DNA from: Euperipatoides rowelli | Taxonomy: Eukaryota; Onychophora; Udeonychophora; Euonychophora; Peripatopsidae | Strand: one strand, 5' to 3' | DNA: 10,360 nucleotides | NCBI GenBank assembly: GCA_003024985.2 | Contig: PXIH01S0018495.1 | Part shown: piece by piece, positions 7,828-10,360 of the stretch | How positions within the stretch are numbered: position 1 is the stretch's first letter | How the letters are laid out: each line of letters begins with the position of its first letter | Position numbers and translations under genes: made by a program | Notes under the pieces: generated by a model | Database searches by the model: none | What the model was told of the DNA's origin: nothing | Seen by the model: only the letters and a program-made list of their open reading frames with translations

Positions 7828-8074
7828 TGTTGGTATTGTTGGGCCGGAGTGAATGACCCGAGTTGTATGTCCAGCTTCCTTTGTAGTCAGCCAACGAATA
7901 AACCAACTGAAGCCTTTTTTTTTGTTATCTGGGCAACAACCAAACCTCTTTAGTTATAAATCTCTTCTCATAAGTTATATTTACAAATAAATGATTTATC
8001 TACCTAAAGCTGTTGTTTTCCGAGTCGAGTCGTACATAACGCTTAGCATTATAGCGGGCGACTCAGCAATAACA
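7828..8074 (+). mobile_element. Possible solo LTR (speculative)
   Basis: The 247-bp block begins TGTTGG and ends AATAACA, giving TG...CA termini with TGTT/AACA inverted ends. It includes a TATA-like TTATAAAT near 7954 and AATAAA near 7898 and 7986. Its 3' part is more GC-rich than the surroundings. The four flanking bases are GACC and GACA, a poor target-site duplication. No primer-binding site or internal gag-pol is present, so only a solo LTR would fit. The same features occur by chance in AT-rich DNA; treat as weak. Confidence 0.2.
8022..8064. repeat. Nested stem-loop in CG-containing block
   Basis: GAGTCG (8022-8027, repeated with overlap at 8027-8032) pairs with CGACTC (8059-8064). Inside, CGCT (8040-8043) pairs with AGCG (8053-8056). 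Several CpG steps cluster here in otherwise CpG-poor DNA. Confidence 0.6.
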
Positions 8075-8458
8075 GACACTCGTTATATTTAACTCTTACC
8101 GATGGAGGAATTGTTACCAGCGCTTTGAACTTTCTTGGATTAGATCATTTGTTATATTAATAAATCTTAAGTTTATTTAATTCAAATAAATTTGATAACA
8201 TTACGAAGGGCGAGTTGTGCTCTATCCTTAATTGGTAGACACTAGCACCACTANGGGAATGTTACTATACTGAGCGCAGAGATCGCCTGTATAAAGGATT
8301 TAAAATTCGGAATTTGAAATAAATTAAGTTTTGATTTAGACTTTATATGTTTTTTTTTATTATAATTTAAATGCTTTATAATAAGGTTAAGATTTTATAG
8401 CTGTGATATCAAAAGTTGAAAGATTATGTAAGACATGTAATATTGTAACATAGCCTGG
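8075..8458. other. Non-coding stretch
   Basis: No gene is supported. A TTTATTT/AAATAAA foldback lies at 8172-8190 and an unresolved N at 8254. A minus-strand donor-like GTAAGA sits near 8094-8099, but no convincing exon ends on it. Confidence 0.4.
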
Positions 8459-8520
8459 CCTTGCTCTCTAAATAGGAAATTGTCATGAGTTTGCAACCTT
8501 GCTCTCTCACTAGAAAATTA
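8459..8520. repeat. Partial direct duplication, 38-bp period
   Basis: CCTTGCTCTCT occurs at 8459-8469 and 8497-8507. Similarity continues for about 24 bases (some 20 matching) and then fades. It looks like an old local duplication. Confidence 0.65.
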
Positions 8521-9221
8521 AGCATCAATCAGAAATGAATAATAATGAATAATTATAAGGATTCAAGGAGAGAAACTGTTATATTTAATTATTTGTTATA
8601 AGCTTTATTCACTTCTATCAGCTACGATTTAGCAAGATTGTGGATAGTGACATCATCATTGTATCTACTATTTGTGCCCTGAGGCCTAGTTCACATTACT
8701 ATGGAGAAATTAAATGAATGGAAGATAAATAAAATAAAGATAAACACAGCATCATTTTTTTTCAAATTTATACATTAACTGTTTTAGTTTAATAAATGAT
8801 ATTTTCCCAAATATTCCAAATTAACATTAAAAATATATGAAATCAATTAGAATGCTGATTTACATATAAGGTACCGGCACATCATTTAATAGTTTTAACC
8901 TACAAATCAGAAGATAATAACAGTTACCTGATAATCTCTGGAGTACAAAAATAAATGTTGGGGACACAAGAGAGTCATCTTGGGTCTTGTGGCAGAACAA
9001 CAACATCATTTAGCAAAGGGGGAGCCCGATTCCAGAGTTTGAACCCTCTTTCTATTCCATGTAAAACATGGCATTGAGAGAAAGAAGAAGTGGAAAAATC
9101 TTAAGTTAAGTACAATCCAGCCAGTGGAGAATTAAAGAACATACACAAAATTAGAGAAGCAAAACACCTATTTGTTTTCTTTTAATAAAATACATCTGAA
9201 AATTTATTTTTATCTTCCAAA
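8521..9221. other. Non-coding stretch ahead of the candidate exon
   Basis: No gene is supported. Small foldbacks are seen, for example CCATGT-AAA-ACATGG (9057-9071). A B-box-like GGTTCAAACTC on the minus strand (9035-9045) has no matching A box. If the exon at 9262 is real, this is its upstream intron. Confidence 0.4.
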
Positions 9222-9261
9222 TTTTTTCCTTCTTGATATTAACTGTTTTGTTCATTTGCAG
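9222..9261 (+). promoter_or_regulatory. 3' splice acceptor with branch point and pyrimidine tract
   Basis: The run TTTTTTCCTTCTTG, a branch-like ATTAACT, then TGTTTTGTTCATTTGCAG ending at 9261 match the metazoan acceptor pattern closely. It is the best splice site in the window. Confidence 0.5.
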
Positions 9262-9355
9262 TTTTGATGCAACATATCTGCGTGTTTCTCCAAGATCTGT
9301 GCGCCTTCCTTTATACCATGGTCGCCATGATGAGCTCAGTCCACCATACGTATAG
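9262..9355 (+). CDS. Candidate 3'-terminal exon, unknown protein
   Basis: After the acceptor, the frame from 9263 reads 30 codons to TAG 9353-9355, with the single base 9262 completing a codon from an upstream exon. The peptide includes FDATYLRVSPRSVRLPL and YHGRHDELSPPYV. It is rich in Arg and Pro and free of the Ile/Lys/Asn bias of translated AT DNA. GC is about 46 percent (43 of 93 bases), well above the surroundings. I do not recognise the protein. The exon could instead end at the weak donor TAC then GTATAG at 9350 and join a later exon, for example at 10001. A minus-strand open frame (9151-9402) overlaps but starts in AT-rich sequence and lacks splice signals on that strand. Confidence rests on the splice site and composition, not homology. 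Confidence 0.4.
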
Positions 9356-10000
9356 CTTAGCTTTGTATCGTAGAGGACTTTTTGTTGTTGAATTATGACC
9401 ATGAAAGCTAAAAGTTAGTTGTAAATATTCGGGACATGAGGAAAGCAATCCAGGTGTGTGACTTTAACTTATGGAAAAATGTCCTTATTTAAGGGAGAGC
9501 AAAGTAAAGGGCCAGTTAAAGATATGAACTATAAAAATTAATTTACTGTTTTTTTTTGTTTGTATAAGATATTTAGTTCTTATGATTATGGTATTTTTGC
9601 TTGTCTAATGCTATGCATAGAAATCTAGAAATAAGAGTTTTTTTTTAGGTAGATAATGATGTTTCATGGGTTTTTTTAATATAATTAAACTCTTAAATTC
9701 TGAGGGTATATGTTGTTGGTCTGGAGAGTGTACTTTACCCCATGATTTATTTTGGTAACTTTTCATTTCATGTTTAGATAGTGTAACTTTCACAAACAGT
9801 GTAGTTATGAGGAGTAAGATTTTTTTTGGTCTCAAAATTTTTTAATTATACAATTTTTTATGATGAGAGACCAACACAATTTTCTATTCTTTCATGTAAA
9901 AGCTCAGCATCAATTTCTAACAAGTTAATTTTTTTAATGATAATATACTACTATACAAATTATGATACACTGATACAATGATTTGTTTTATTGATTACAG
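9356..10000. other. Non-coding stretch, possible 3' UTR or intron
   Basis: The only polyadenylation-type hexamer near the candidate exon is ATTAAA around 9685. A minus-strand open frame at 9611-9835 begins at TTG, is Lys-rich and has no motif, so I treat it as chance. A moderate acceptor, TTTTATTGATTACAG, ends at 10000. Confidence 0.35.
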
Positions 10001-10058
10001 ATCCATACAGAGGTTTTATCATGCTTTGATCTGTCGATCCATTAGATCCTTTGTATAA
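10001..10058 (+). other. Weak candidate exon after acceptor-like site
   Basis: After the AG at 10000, one frame reads 18 codons (SIQRFYHALICRSIRSFV) to TAA at 10056, and another reads 14 codons to TAG. AATAAA follows at 10140-10145. The stretch could be a final exon joined to the 9262 exon, but it is too short to support on its own. Confidence 0.15.
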
Positions 10059-10243
10059 GTTTTTTTAGAATAATACAGTAGGATAAAGATAAGTTTTAGA
10101 GGCTATGCCTTGTGGATTTAGCTACATGTGATAAGGGGTAATAAAACTGATATAGTCTTTGGCTGTATTTAGAAACAGAGTGATCGACCTCACCGTCTTT
10201 TTGTCCCCTACCTCTTCTCACCGTGTTTAATACACGTTCTTCT
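10059..10243. other. Non-coding stretch before the microsatellite
   Basis: It contains AATAAA at 10140-10145 and a pyrimidine-rich run from about 10197. No gene is seen. Confidence 0.4.
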
Positions 10244-10360
10244 CACACACACACACGCACGCGCACGTGCATGCGCACACGCGATTGCGTGCACGCGCAC
10301 ACGCAAGCAAGCACGCATGCACACACACACACACGCACGCACGCACACACACACACACAC
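10244..10360. repeat. CA/CACG microsatellite, runs off the window
   Basis: Alternating pyrimidine-purine sequence is built from CA, CG and GCAC units, interrupted near 10283-10286 and at 10305-10311. It is the strongest Z-DNA-prone tract in the window. A small foldback CACGC-GATT-GCGTG lies at 10278-10291. The compound CA-CG pattern suggests an old (CA)n array altered by substitutions and new expansion. Confidence 0.95.

Noticed and set aside
8094-8160. Minus-strand exon ending at GTAAGA near 8099
   Set aside because: Only about 15 codons are open, there is no usable pyrimidine tract before it, and it adjoins the candidate LTR-like block.
9035-9045. B-box-like GGTTCAAACTC on the minus strand
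   Set aside because: No A box at a suitable distance and no tRNA fold.
9151-9402. 83-residue minus-strand open frame
   Set aside because: It covers the plus-strand candidate exon, whose acceptor and stop fit better. The part outside that exon is Lys- and Ile-rich noise.
9611-9835. 74-residue minus-strand open frame
   Set aside because: It starts at TTG rather than ATG, is Lys-rich, and has no domain or convincing splice context. Its length is compatible with chance.

Overview
The window looks like low-GC metazoan nuclear DNA, mostly non-coding. The clues are a decayed L1/Tx1-type LINE, a tRNA-derived SINE-like block, candidate spliceosomal splice sites, homopolymer tracts and a CA/CACG microsatellite at the right end. 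There is no prokaryotic gene organisation. A marine or freshwater invertebrate such as a mollusc is a reasonable guess from the repeat types, but nothing here fixes the taxon. Three isolated N bases (3677, 4810, 8254) are unresolved calls.

Layout. 1-940: AT-rich flank with homopolymer tracts and no supported gene. About 941-5740: one nearly full-length non-LTR retrotransposon in plus orientation. It has a 5' region with an E-box and a YY1-like site, a broken ORF1 (RNA-binding protein with a gag-like zinc knuckle, about 1117-2212), and a broken ORF2 (AP-type endonuclease, reverse transcriptase and C-terminal Cys/His motif, about 2303-5506). A short 3' UTR ends in an A-rich AATAAC-like tail. 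At least a dozen stops and frameshifts interrupt the two ORFs, and several catalytic residues are replaced, so this copy cannot act on its own. A perfect 18-bp inverted repeat sits where the RT catalytic motif C is expected.

5740-10240: intergenic or intronic DNA. The best candidates for host coding sequence are two short exons. One is on the minus strand at 6034-6150, with a strong GTAAGT donor. The other is on the plus strand at 9262-9355, with a textbook acceptor and GC content clearly above its surroundings. Neither peptide is recognised. The same stretch holds a minus-strand SINE-like block (about 6769-6975), several small perfect inverted repeats, a speculative solo-LTR-like block (7828-8074) and a short partial duplication near 8459-8520.

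10244-10360: an alternating purine-pyrimidine microsatellite that runs off the window edge.

I see no CRISPR array, operon, rRNA, functional tRNA or clearly new system. The most informative points are the LINE's decay pattern, the motif-C palindrome and the two candidate exons.
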